64,000 bases of DNA, taken from the NCBI GenBank assembly GCA_023512435.1, contig JAILZP010000003.1, positions 62,001-126,000 on the forward strand. Reading direction: 5' to 3'. Positions within the stretch are counted from its first letter, which is position 1. Each line of letters begins with the position of its first letter. The notes beneath the pieces were generated by a model, which ran no database searches, was not told where the DNA came from, and was given only the letters and a program-made list of their open reading frames with translations. This document shows, piece by piece, positions 1 to 7,164 of the stretch. A program made the position numbers and the translations under genes. Origin of the DNA: Peptococcaceae bacterium. Lineage in GTDB: Bacteria > Bacillota > Desulfotomaculia > Desulfotomaculales > Desulfocucumaceae.

Positions 1-174
1 GAAAATCTGAAAAAGGTCAAGCAGGGTAAACCGGCCGACAGCTACATCAACCCGTACGGATTGAACATAATCGAGCAGTCCCTGCTAAAAAACGCCCTTT
101 CCGCCATCACCAGGCTGCAGAAGCTGACCAGCAGCAATTTTACAAACTACTGGATGAGGTACGTGGTATCATGA
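1..174 (+). CDS. C-terminal end of DUF294-type nucleotidyltransferase-like protein (5' truncated)
   Basis: An open frame enters from the left edge and stops at 172-174, giving 57 residues. It reads as the helical C-terminal substrate-binding region of DUF294 (CBS/cyclic-nucleotide-associated putative nucleotidyltransferases): an N-P-x-G-L-N motif is followed by a helix containing L-K-N-A-L and I-T-R-L-Q. This domain usually follows CBS pairs in putative signalling proteins. The family call rests on this short helical signature only, because the catalytic part lies outside the window. It is followed by repeats and a terminator shared with the convergent transporter gene. Confidence 0.55.
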   Translation, partial: ENLKKVKQGKPADSYINPYGLNIIEQSLLKNALSAITRLQKLTSSNFTNYWMRYVVS

Positions 175-176
175 AA

Positions 177-215
177 TGGGAATTGGGAATTAGGAATTGG
201 GAATTGGGGATTAGG
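177..215. repeat. short GGGAATT/TTAGG direct repeats
   Basis: Four or five imperfect copies of a G-G-G-A-A-T-T unit alternate with A-T-T-A-G-G between the stop of the first gene and the terminator. No frame is open through it. Such low-complexity intergenic strings look like slippage or degenerate mobile-repeat remnants; the function is unknown. Confidence 0.5.
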
Positions 216-225
216 AGCAACAACG

Positions 226-255
226 AGGGGGATCTCTATAATTTGAGATCCCCCT
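226..255. terminator. bidirectional hairpin between convergent genes
   Basis: A perfect 11-bp inverted repeat, AGGGGGATCTC and its complement, flanks an 8-nt loop. It lies just beyond the stop codons of both convergent genes. There is no long T run on either side, so it may act as a bidirectional or RNA-stabilising hairpin. Confidence 0.6.
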
Positions 256-276
256 TGAGATTTGCACGGACACCGT

Positions 277-1608
277 TTACTTGTAAATGTCTACTTCCCT
301 GGTTTCCCTGAGGAATATCGAGGCCACCACGCAGGACAGACCGGTGGCGATGACCGGGTACCACACGCCGGCTATGGGATCGTTGAACCTGGTCACGAAG
401 TAGGTCATGGCGTAGGGGGCCAGGCCGCCGAATATTCCTATGGGGACGTGGTAGGCCAGGGACAGCGCGGTATACCTCACCTTGGCCGGGTAGAGCTCGG
501 GGAAGAGCGCCCCGTATGGCCCGTAGTACATGGCGGAGTATGTGGTCAGCAGGATCGGCACCAGGGCGATGAGGAACAGGTTGCCGGTTTTCAGCAGGGT
601 GGTGAGGGGATACCAGGTGACGGCGGCCAGGGCGTACCCCAGAAGCAGCACCGGTTTTCTCCCCCAGCGGTCGGTGAGAAGGCCTCCCAGGACGATATAT
701 CCGATGCAGGAAATGAAGGCGGAAATGATCATCACTGTGGAAACGGTCAGGAAGTCCAGCTTGCCCACCAGCCTCAGGGTCGAGGCGATGCCGAAGTAGG
801 CGCTGTACCATCCCACCCCGGCCCCGATGGTGATGATGCAGCCCATCAAAAGAGGCTTCCAGTAGTCTATGACGGCCTCCTTAAAGGGAGCTTTGGCTAC
901 GGTGCCGCCTTTTTTCATCTCGTCAAAGACCGGTGTTTCCATTAGTTTCCACCTTAGGTAAAGGGCCACGCCCACCAGGACCAGGGAAAGCAGGAAGGGG
1001 ATCCGCCAGGCCCACTGCTCCAGGCCCTTCTGACCCACCGCCAGAGTGACCAGAATGAATACGCCGTTGGCCACCACAACGGCCAGGGGGGCGGCCAGGG
1101 GGATAAAGCTGCCGTAGTATCCTCTCTTGCTTTGCGGCACATACTCGGCCACGTAGGTGACCGCGCCGCCCCAGGCGCCTCCCACCGACAGGCCCTGGCA
1201 GATTCTCAGGAAAGCCACCAGTATGGTGGCCCAGATCCCGATGGTGGAGTACGTGGGCAGCAGTCCGATGCAGAAGGTTGACAGTCCCATAAGGAATATG
1301 CTGATCATGAAGGTGGGCTTTCTGCCCAGCTTGTCGCCCAGAATACCGAACAAGCCGGCGCCGAGGGGCCGGAAGAACAGCCCCAGGGCAAAGGTCAGCA
1401 GGGCGGCCAGGGTCTGGGCCACTGGGTCGCCCGGGGGGAAGAAATGCTTGCCGACAATTGTGGCCAAGAGTCCGTATACAAAGAAATCATACCATTCAAC
1501 CGTGGCCCCCACGGTGGCGGTCACTACCACCCTGTTCAAAAGGGACTGGGGGACTACTACCTCCTTGCGCCCGAGGGCGTCAACTGTTGTTGCAGGGACA
1601 CTGGACAT
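277..1608 (-). CDS. MFS transporter, metabolite:H+ symporter (MHS) type
   Basis: A 443-residue, 12-helix major facilitator protein. The N-terminal motif V-E-W-Y-D-F-F-V-Y-G is the hallmark of the MHS family (KgtP/ShiA/ProP relatives), and the loop 2-3 motif D-K-L-G-R-K and loop 8-9 motif D-R-W-G-R-K are both present. The family imports carboxylates or aromatic acids with protons. The ATG start has a GGAG site about 8 nt upstream. It lies downstream of the phenylacetate-CoA ligase family gene on the same strand, so an aromatic or arylacetic acid is a reasonable substrate guess, but the sequence does not fix it. A gap of about 170 nt with a hairpin separates the two genes. Confidence 0.85.
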   Translation of the reverse strand: MSSVPATTVDALGRKEVVVPQSLLNRVVVTATVGATVEWYDFFVYGLLATIVGKHFFPPGDPVAQTLAALLTFALGLFFRPLGAGLFGILGDKLGRKPTFMISIFLMGLSTFCIGLLPTYSTIGIWATILVAFLRICQGLSVGGAWGGAVTYVAEYVPQSKRGYYGSFIPLAAPLAVVVANGVFILVTLAVGQKGLEQWAWRIPFLLSLVLVGVALYLRWKLMETPVFDEMKKGGTVAKAPFKEAVIDYWKPLLMGCIITIGAGVGWYSAYFGIASTLRLVGKLDFLTVSTVMIISAFISCIGYIVLGGLLTDRWGRKPVLLLGYALAAVTWYPLTTLLKTGNLFLIALVPILLTTYSAMYYGPYGALFPELYPAKVRYTALSLAYHVPIGIFGGLAPYAMTYFVTRFNDPIAGVWYPVIATGLSCVVASIFLRETREVDIYK

Positions 1609-1710
1609 CTGTTCATCTCCTTCCGTTAAGGAAATTTGATATTAATGGCATGAGCGGTGAGTAATTGCCGCCTGTTTCCCCCCTTCCCTAAAGGAATGCA
1701 TTAAATCATT

Positions 1711-1759
1711 CTGGATTCTGGCTCCTGGATTCTGGATTCCACCGCCGTTTACGGCGGTG
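1711..1759. repeat. CTGGATTC direct repeats plus 8-bp hairpin
   Basis: Three to four copies of C-T-G-G-A-T-T-C(T-G-G) occupy 1711-1740 and abut a perfect hairpin at 1740-1759 (CACCGCCG, loop TTTA, CGGCGGTG). It lies between the ligase stop and the transporter gene and may attenuate readthrough on the minus strand. Confidence 0.45.
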
Positions 1760-1779
1760 CCGGCTGGAGGGCGGCTTTA

Positions 1780-3099
1780 TTACCGCTTTCTCATGTCCAG
1801 CACCCTCTGGGCCTTGTGCGTCGCCCTGGGCAGGGCGCCGGGCTCCAGCAGTTTTATGTTGGGGCGGATGCCCAGGATGCTCTGACACTCCTTTTGTATT
1901 TTTTGGGCCAGCCGGGTGGTGTCCCCGGTGATGTGGGGAGCGTGTTCGGCCTCCACGGTGATTTTGGCCAGGTGCATTTCCTCGGTGACCACGATTCTGT
2001 ACTCCCCTGTAAGGTCGCTGTTCTTCCTGACCACCGTTTCAATATCGCTGGGGAAAACATTGACTCCGCTGATGATCAGCATGTCGTCCAGGCGTCCGTG
2101 GACGCCGTGCAGCCTGAGGCTGGTCCTGCCGCACGGGCAGGGTTCGGTGGTGTAGGAGACTATGTCCCCGGTACGGAACCTGACCAGCGGCCTGGCTTTC
2201 TTTTTCAGGGAGGTTAAAACCATCTCCCCGCGCTGACCCTCGGGAACTTCCTCTCCGGTGTCGGGGTTCACCACCTCCACAAGAATATGGTCCTCGGCCC
2301 AGTGCAGGCCGTCCTTCTTTTCGCACATGCCGGCGCACGCCCCGAAAATGTCCGAAAGGCCGTAATAATCGTATAAGTCCGCGCCCCAAAGGGCCTCGAT
2401 TTGCTCCCTGGTTTCGGGTATGGAACCCCCCGGCTCGCCGGCCACCAAAATCTTTTTCAGGTTGAAGTCCTTTTCAAAATCAAACCCCTGCAGCCTGGCC
2501 GTTTCTCCAAGGTACCAGGCGTAGGACGGAGTGGTCCAGGTGACGGTGGGCTTCCACTGTTTGAAGATGGCCAGCAGCCGCTCCGAGGGGATGGCCCCGG
2601 CCCAAATGCACAGGGCCCCCACCTTCTGCGCCCCGATGACGTCAGGCCCGCCCACAAAGAGGGTAAAGTTCAGGGCATGGCAGTAGCGGTCGGTGGGACG
2701 CATTCCCGAAGACCAGAAAAGGCGTGCTTCAAAATCCTGAAAATCCTCAAAATCACTGGCGGTAAAGGGCGAGGCGGTGGGCACCCCGGTGGACCCGCTG
2801 GAGACCGAAATGTACACTATTTCTTCCTCCGGCACGCAGACCAGGTCGCCGAAGTCCGGCGCCTCCTGCTGCCTTTCCCGCAGCACCTTTTTGTCAATGA
2901 CGGGGAATTTTTTTATGTCCTCCAGGCTTTTCAGGTCCTCCGGCTTCACCCCGGCCTCGTCAAAGGTCCGCCTGTAATACGGGGACTTGTTGTAGCACAG
3001 TTCCAGGGTCTGCTTTAAAAGGTCAAGCTGAAAGGCTTTCATTTTTTCCCTGGGCATGGTTTCTATTTCGGGATCCCAGTATGGCTTGTATTTATTCAT
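1780..3099 (-). CDS. phenylacetate-CoA ligase family (PaaK-like) AMP-forming ligase
   Basis: About 439 residues of the adenylate-forming PaaK family, which activates arylacetic acids to CoA thioesters using ATP. Visible motifs are the P-loop S-S-G-S-T-G-V-P-T, Y-Y-G-L-S-D in the A5 region, R-T-G-D-I-V, and the C-terminal T-H-K-A-Q-R-V-L-D-M-R with the mobile-domain lysine. The P-C-P-C-G sequence typical of the family is also present. The ATG at 3099 was chosen because GGAGG lies 8 nt upstream and the protein then begins N-K-Y-K-P-Y-W-D-P-E like family members; a GTG at 3168 would overlap its own Shine-Dalgarno. A predicted sigma-54 promoter lies about 125 nt upstream. Phenylacetate is favoured by the Pad-like genes elsewhere in the window; hydroxyphenylacetate or indoleacetate remain possible. 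Confidence 0.85.
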   Translation of the reverse strand: MNKYKPYWDPEIETMPREKMKAFQLDLLKQTLELCYNKSPYYRRTFDEAGVKPEDLKSLEDIKKFPVIDKKVLRERQQEAPDFGDLVCVPEEEIVYISVSSGSTGVPTASPFTASDFEDFQDFEARLFWSSGMRPTDRYCHALNFTLFVGGPDVIGAQKVGALCIWAGAIPSERLLAIFKQWKPTVTWTTPSYAWYLGETARLQGFDFEKDFNLKKILVAGEPGGSIPETREQIEALWGADLYDYYGLSDIFGACAGMCEKKDGLHWAEDHILVEVVNPDTGEEVPEGQRGEMVLTSLKKKARPLVRFRTGDIVSYTTEPCPCGRTSLRLHGVHGRLDDMLIISGVNVFPSDIETVVRKNSDLTGEYRIVVTEEMHLAKITVEAEHAPHITGDTTRLAQKIQKECQSILGIRPNIKLLEPGALPRATHKAQRVLDMRKR

Positions 3100-3224
3100 C
3101 TCGCCGACCTCCAATCCGTGATGTTCAGAAAACAAGTGCGTCAATGCGCGGAAAACCTGTTGTGCCACCTCCTGAAAATTAAAATGATAATTAAAACTAT
3201 TCAGAATTGTAAATTAAAATGACA

Positions 3225-3240
3225 TGCAAGAAGTATACCG
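3225..3240 (-). promoter_or_regulatory. sigma-54 (-24/-12) promoter for ligase/transporter
   Basis: CGGTATACTTCTTGCA on the minus strand has GG and GC doublets exactly 12 nt apart, as required by sigma-54. Fifteen of its bases recur exactly at 18720-18734. Confidence 0.6.
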
Positions 3241-3317
3241 TCAAATGCTATCTAAAGAGTACCCTGCGATTTGGGAATTGACCGCCCGGTCAGGTGCCGG
3301 GCCGGCCGGGATGCGTC

Positions 3318-3332
3318 GTATAGAAAATATAC
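3318..3332. promoter_or_regulatory. palindrome GTATA-N5-TATAC, candidate enhancer site 1
   Basis: GTATAGAAAATATAC is a perfect 5+5+5 palindrome about 80 nt upstream of the minus-strand sigma-54 promoter, a usual distance for an NtrC-type activator site. Confidence 0.5.
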
Positions 3333-3348
3333 TTTAAGGCCGCCGGTT

Positions 3349-3365
3349 GTATACTTTTTATATAG
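3349..3365. promoter_or_regulatory. degenerate copy of the GTATA-N5-TATAC palindrome
   Basis: GTATACTTTTTATATAG keeps the left arm, the 5-nt AT spacer and four of five right-arm bases. It lies between two perfect copies. Confidence 0.4.
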
Positions 3366-3500
3366 CCGCTGACCGGTTGTTTTCATTATGGGGGCATCAT
3401 GTTTATAATCGCAGGGAAACGGCATTTTTTAAAAATTAGTGTCCCGGTTATGGCGGCCGCGCAAAATTTTCAAGAGGGCCGGCAGGTAAAACAATCTCAA

Positions 3501-3515
3501 GTATAAAAAATATAC
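3501..3515. promoter_or_regulatory. palindrome GTATA-N5-TATAC, candidate enhancer site 2
   Basis: GTATAAAAAATATAC has the same arms and spacer as site 1. It ends about 50 nt before the plus-strand -24 element. Confidence 0.5.
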
Positions 3516-3564
3516 AGAGGGCTTTGTAAAAATATTTAGATATTACTGATTACTGAGTTTTGGA

Positions 3565-3580
3565 TGGCATTTATTTTGCT
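3565..3580 (+). promoter_or_regulatory. sigma-54 promoter for the HpaB/AbfD-like operon
   Basis: TGGCATTTATTTTGCT matches TGGCAC-N5-TTGCA with correct 12-nt GG to GC spacing. The expected transcript start is near 3591, about 45 nt before the ATG. Confidence 0.75.
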
Positions 3581-3636
3581 GTATAAATCATGAGAGCTTG
3601 GAAGAGACAGGCGCACCAAAGAAGGGGGGAAGTTTT

Positions 3637-5097
3637 ATGGCGCTGAAAACCCGGGAGGAGTACCTGCAGTCCCTGAAAGCCATGAGACCCAACATTTTCA
3701 AGTATGGAGAAAGGATCGACGATGTCACCTCCCACTGGGCCACCAGGAGGGTGGTGGAAAGCCACGCCAGGGGTATCGAGGCCGCCCACAACCCGGAGTA
3801 CGCAGATATCTTTACCACCGCCTCAAACCTTACCGGGGAAAAGATTCACCGGCACAATTCGCTGATGACCTGCATGGAGGACGTGATCAACAACGCCCGC
3901 ATGAAGCGGGTTATGTACCACCTTACCGGCACCTGCACCGGCGGACTGTGCGCCGGGTGGAACGCCTTTAACGTGATGTGGGCTGTTACCTGGGAGATAG
4001 ACCGGAAGGCGGGCACCGACTACCAGTCCAGGTTGAAGTCCTGGATCCTGCGTGCCCAGAATAACGGCCTGGTGGTGGCCGGGGCTCTTACCGACGCCAA
4101 GGGAAACCGCAGCCTCAAGGCCTCCCAGCAGGAGGACCCGGACGTTCATGTGAGGGTGGTGGAGGCCAGGGAGGACGGTATAGTGGTAAGGGGCGCCAAG
4201 CACATGATTGCCGGGACCGCAGCTTCAAATGAAATTTTTGTCATTCCCGGCACGGCCTACGGACCGGGGGAGGAGAGTTTCGCCGTCAGCTTTGCGGTGC
4301 CCCGGGACACCGAGGGACTGACCATAGTGGAGGCCAGGCACCCCAGCGACGAGAGGGAGCAGTTGGACGATTTCGATGCCCCCGTCACGGGTATAACCCA
4401 GGGCTTCCTGTATTTCGACAATGTTTTTATTCCCCGGGAAAGGGTTTTTCTATGCGGTGAAGTGGAGTTCACCAGGAAGATCATCCAGTTTTTTACCGCC
4501 AACTACCGGGCCTGCATCGGGGCCTGCGTGGCCGGCCAGGGGGACGTGATGATCGGGGCGGCCGCCCTGATGGCCCGGTCCAACGGACTTTCCGCCCGGA
4601 CCTTCAGCGACAAGATAGTGCAGATGGCCGTAAATAACGAGACCACCTTCGGGCTGGGCATCGGGGCCATCGCCATGGGTTTCCTGCACCCCGCCGGGGT
4701 TTGGGTGTCCGACTCCCTGCTGGCCCACACCAACAAGGTGCACGTGGCCACCCTGCCTTACGAGACCAAGCGGCTGTGCCAGGAAATAGGGGGCGGGATC
4801 GTGGAGACCGGCTGCTTCCCGTCGGCCAGGGACTTCAACAGCCCGAAATACGGTGAGCTGGTGCGCAGGTACATGAAGGCCGGCCCGGTGTCGGCCGAGA
4901 CAAGGGCCAGGGCCGCCCGCCTCAGCGAGTGGCTGACCATCGGGGCGGGAGTGCCGGGCTGCATGCACGGCGGGGGGTCTCCCGACGGGGCCAGGCTGGT
5001 GGTGCGTTCCCTGACGCCGGTGGACCGTTTTGCAGACCTGGCCAGGGCCCTGGCAGGAATAGATGAGCCGGTCAACGAACCTGAAAAGAAAAAATAA
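3637..5097 (+). CDS. 4-hydroxybutyryl-CoA dehydratase / HpaB superfamily protein with altered cluster ligands
   Basis: A 486-residue flavoprotein of the family that includes 4-hydroxybutyryl-CoA dehydratase (AbfD, about 490 aa) and 4-hydroxyphenylacetate 3-hydroxylase. It aligns along its full length with AbfD as recalled: Y-A-D-I-F-T-T-A-S-N-L, L-T-D-A-K-G-N-R, G-I-V-V-R-G-A-K, G-D-V-M-I-G-A-A, and a C-terminal M-H-G-G-G-S-P. AbfD binds its [4Fe-4S] cluster through C99, C103, H292 and C299. Here C100 and C105 are present with one extra residue between them, and C297 matches C299, but the histidine position is Y290 and an extra C293 is nearby. The ATG at 3637 has GGGGGGAAG upstream. It is first in an operon with an acyl-CoA dehydrogenase and Etf genes. 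The substrate is unknown; a dehydratase or isomerase on an acyl-CoA is the likeliest role. Confidence 0.75.
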   Translation: MALKTREEYLQSLKAMRPNIFKYGERIDDVTSHWATRRVVESHARGIEAAHNPEYADIFTTASNLTGEKIHRHNSLMTCMEDVINNARMKRVMYHLTGTCTGGLCAGWNAFNVMWAVTWEIDRKAGTDYQSRLKSWILRAQNNGLVVAGALTDAKGNRSLKASQQEDPDVHVRVVEAREDGIVVRGAKHMIAGTAASNEIFVIPGTAYGPGEESFAVSFAVPRDTEGLTIVEARHPSDEREQLDDFDAPVTGITQGFLYFDNVFIPRERVFLCGEVEFTRKIIQFFTANYRACIGACVAGQGDVMIGAAALMARSNGLSARTFSDKIVQMAVNNETTFGLGIGAIAMGFLHPAGVWVSDSLLAHTNKVHVATLPYETKRLCQEIGGGIVETGCFPSARDFNSPKYGELVRRYMKAGPVSAETRARAARLSEWLTIGAGVPGCMHGGGSPDGARLVVRSLTPVDRFADLARALAGIDEPVNEPEKKK

Positions 5098-5112
5098 AGG
5101 GGGACTGAATTG

Positions 5113-6255
5113 ATGGATTTCAGCTTCAGCAAGGAGCAGGAACTTCTGCGCAAGACGGTCAGGGAGTTTGTGGAGGCCGAGGTGGCCCCCATGGCGGCCA
5201 AATGGGATGAAGAGGACCACTGCCCGGTGGAGGTTTTCAGGAAAATGGGCGAACTGGGCTTCGCCGGCGTGTTCGTGCCCGCGGAATACGGCGGGGCCGG
5301 CCTGGGATATACCGAACGGGCCATTATCCTGGAGGAGGTCGCAAGGCACTCGGCCGGCCTGGCCATGTTCCTGATGACCCACCAGTTGTGCGTGGCCGCG
5401 ATACTGGAGTTCGGAAACGAGGACCAAAAGAAAAAGTACCTGCCCGGCCTCGCTTCCGGGAAAAAAATAGGCGCCCTTTCAGTTACCGAACCCACCGGAG
5501 GGTCCGACCTGGCCAACCACCAGACCACCGGGGAACTGGCGGACGGATGGTGGGTGCTCAACGGGCGCAAGTGCTTCGCCAGCAACTCAAGCAATGCCGA
5601 TGTTACCGTCGTTACCGCAAAAACAGGGACCGATGAAAAGGGCAGGAACGTGCTTACGGCGTTTATCGTGGAGTCCGGCAATCCAGGGCTGTCGCCGGGG
5701 CGGAAGGAAAGCAAGTTCGGGCTCAGGGTGTCCGTGATGGGGGACCTGGTCCTGAACAACTGCAAGGTGCCTCCCGAAAGCATCCTGGGCGGCCAGGGCA
5801 AGGGGCAGCGGGTGGCCCTGGGCACCATCAGCGAGGTGGGCCGGGCCGGCATGTCCGCCATCAGCCTGGGCATAATAAGGGCCTGCCTGGAGGACATGGT
5901 GAAGTTTGCCAAGGAGAGGAATCTGTATGGGAAGCCCATTTCCACCCTCCAGGCCGTCCAGTTTTCAATCGCCGAAACCAGGGTCGATTACGAGGCCGCC
6001 AGGCTGCTGACCTACAAGGCCCTGGCCCTGAAGGACGCCAAACAGCGCTGCGACCTGGACTTTACCATAGCCAAATATTTCTCCACGGAGGCGGCGGTGA
6101 GGGCGGCCAAGAGGAACATGGACAACATGGGCGGTTACGGGGTGCTCAACGATTATCCCGCCGGCAGGTACCTGAGGGACGCGCTGGCCACCCTGCCGTC
6201 GGCAGGCACCTCCAACATTATGAAGGTTATCGTCGCCGCCAATACACTGGGCTGA
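5113..6255 (+). CDS. acyl-CoA dehydrogenase family protein lacking the usual catalytic glutamate
   Basis: A 380-residue FAD-dependent acyl-CoA dehydrogenase of normal length. T-E-P-T-G-G-S-D binds FAD, and G-G-Y-G-V-L-N-D-Y-P-A-G-R-Y-L-R-D is the C-terminal signature. In short- and medium-chain enzymes the base is the glutamate of a following Y-E-G-T motif; here this reads S-A-G-T, so alanine 364 replaces it. The alternative position used by isovaleryl-CoA dehydrogenase, directly before the helix-G arginine, is glycine 243. The base must lie elsewhere or the reaction differs. The ATG at 5113 is preceded by GGGGGA; a TTG at 5110 is possible. It lies 15 nt after the HpaB/AbfD-like gene and before etfBA, which should take its electrons. 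Confidence 0.85.
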   Translation: MDFSFSKEQELLRKTVREFVEAEVAPMAAKWDEEDHCPVEVFRKMGELGFAGVFVPAEYGGAGLGYTERAIILEEVARHSAGLAMFLMTHQLCVAAILEFGNEDQKKKYLPGLASGKKIGALSVTEPTGGSDLANHQTTGELADGWWVLNGRKCFASNSSNADVTVVTAKTGTDEKGRNVLTAFIVESGNPGLSPGRKESKFGLRVSVMGDLVLNNCKVPPESILGGQGKGQRVALGTISEVGRAGMSAISLGIIRACLEDMVKFAKERNLYGKPISTLQAVQFSIAETRVDYEAARLLTYKALALKDAKQRCDLDFTIAKYFSTEAAVRAAKRNMDNMGGYGVLNDYPAGRYLRDALATLPSAGTSNIMKVIVAANTLG

Positions 6256-6356
6256 TTCAGTCACCGGCGGTCAGACGCCGAATGCCGGCATGAAAGTCTG
6301 TATTCCGGGCCGGGAGTTATATGCCGGCAGCCGGTTAACGGGGAGGAAGTTTTATT

Positions 6357-7163
6357 TTGAGCGGATTGAAAATAGCGGTATGCATAAAACCGGTGCCCAG
6401 CCCGGACCAATACCACCGGGTCGGGATTGACCCCAGGACCAAGACCCTGGTCAGGGAGGGCATCCCCACCGTGATTAACCCCCTGGACAAAAACGCCCTG
6501 GAGGCGGCCCTGCAGATCAGGGAAAAATGCGGGGGGACCGTGGCGGCGATCTCCATGGCCCCTCCGGCCGCCGAGGAGAATTTGAGGGAAGCCCTGGCCA
6601 TGGGGGCCGATGAGGCTTACCTTCTGTCGGACCGGGCTTTTGCCGGGTCAGATACGCTGGCCACCTCCATGGTGCTGGCCGCGGCCGTAAAAAAACTGGG
6701 CCCGGTGGACCTGGTGCTGACCGGAAACGAGTCCGCCGACGGGGGCACCGCCCAGGTGTCCGCCCAACTGGGGGAATGGCTGGGCTATCCGCACCTCATG
6801 CACGCCTGCGGGCTGGAGGTTATGGAGGACGGCTTCATCAGGGTGGACACCGCCCGGGAGGACTGCCGGGTGGCTTACCGGGTAAAGCTGCCAGCGGTGG
6901 TTTCGGTGGTCCGCACCATAAACAAGCCCCGGTTTACATCCCTGATGGGGGTCATCGCGGCCGGGAAGAAACCTTTATCGGTCTGGACATCCGGTGACCT
7001 GCCGGTGGACGAGAATTTCCTGGGCCTGGAGGGGTCTCCCACCAAGGCGGGAGACATCTACCAGCCCGACCTGAGCAGGCGGTGCGAATTGCTGGAGGGT
7101 TCGGCCGGGGAAATCGCCGGCGCCGTTTTACAGAAACTCCGGGCGGCCGGCCTGCAGTTGTGA
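6357..7163 (+). CDS. etfB: electron transfer flavoprotein beta subunit
   Basis: A 268-residue EtfB. It has the N-terminal I-A-V-C-I-K-P-V-P-S-P, the family segment I-D-P-R-T-K-T with I-N-P-L-D-K-N-A-L-E-A-A-L, and the A-D-G-G-T-A-Q-V nucleotide-binding region. With EtfA it forms a heterodimer that accepts electrons from acyl-CoA dehydrogenases. The start is TTG at 6357 behind GGGGAGGAAG. It is about 100 nt after the dehydrogenase gene and 1 nt from etfA, so it is probably the dedicated partner of that dehydrogenase. Whether it bifurcates electrons cannot be decided here. Confidence 0.92.
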   Translation: MSGLKIAVCIKPVPSPDQYHRVGIDPRTKTLVREGIPTVINPLDKNALEAALQIREKCGGTVAAISMAPPAAEENLREALAMGADEAYLLSDRAFAGSDTLATSMVLAAAVKKLGPVDLVLTGNESADGGTAQVSAQLGEWLGYPHLMHACGLEVMEDGFIRVDTAREDCRVAYRVKLPAVVSVVRTINKPRFTSLMGVIAAGKKPLSVWTSGDLPVDENFLGLEGSPTKAGDIYQPDLSRRCELLEGSAGEIAGAVLQKLRAAGLQL

Positions 7164-7164
7164 G

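Noticed and set aside
177-215. CRISPR array
   Set aside because: The units are 7 nt, imperfect and without spacers.
3637-5097. Canonical 4-hydroxybutyryl-CoA dehydratase (AbfD) for GABA fermentation
   Set aside because: The histidine ligand is tyrosine and no 4-hydroxybutyrate CoA-transferase or dehydrogenase is adjacent, so the specific name was not given.
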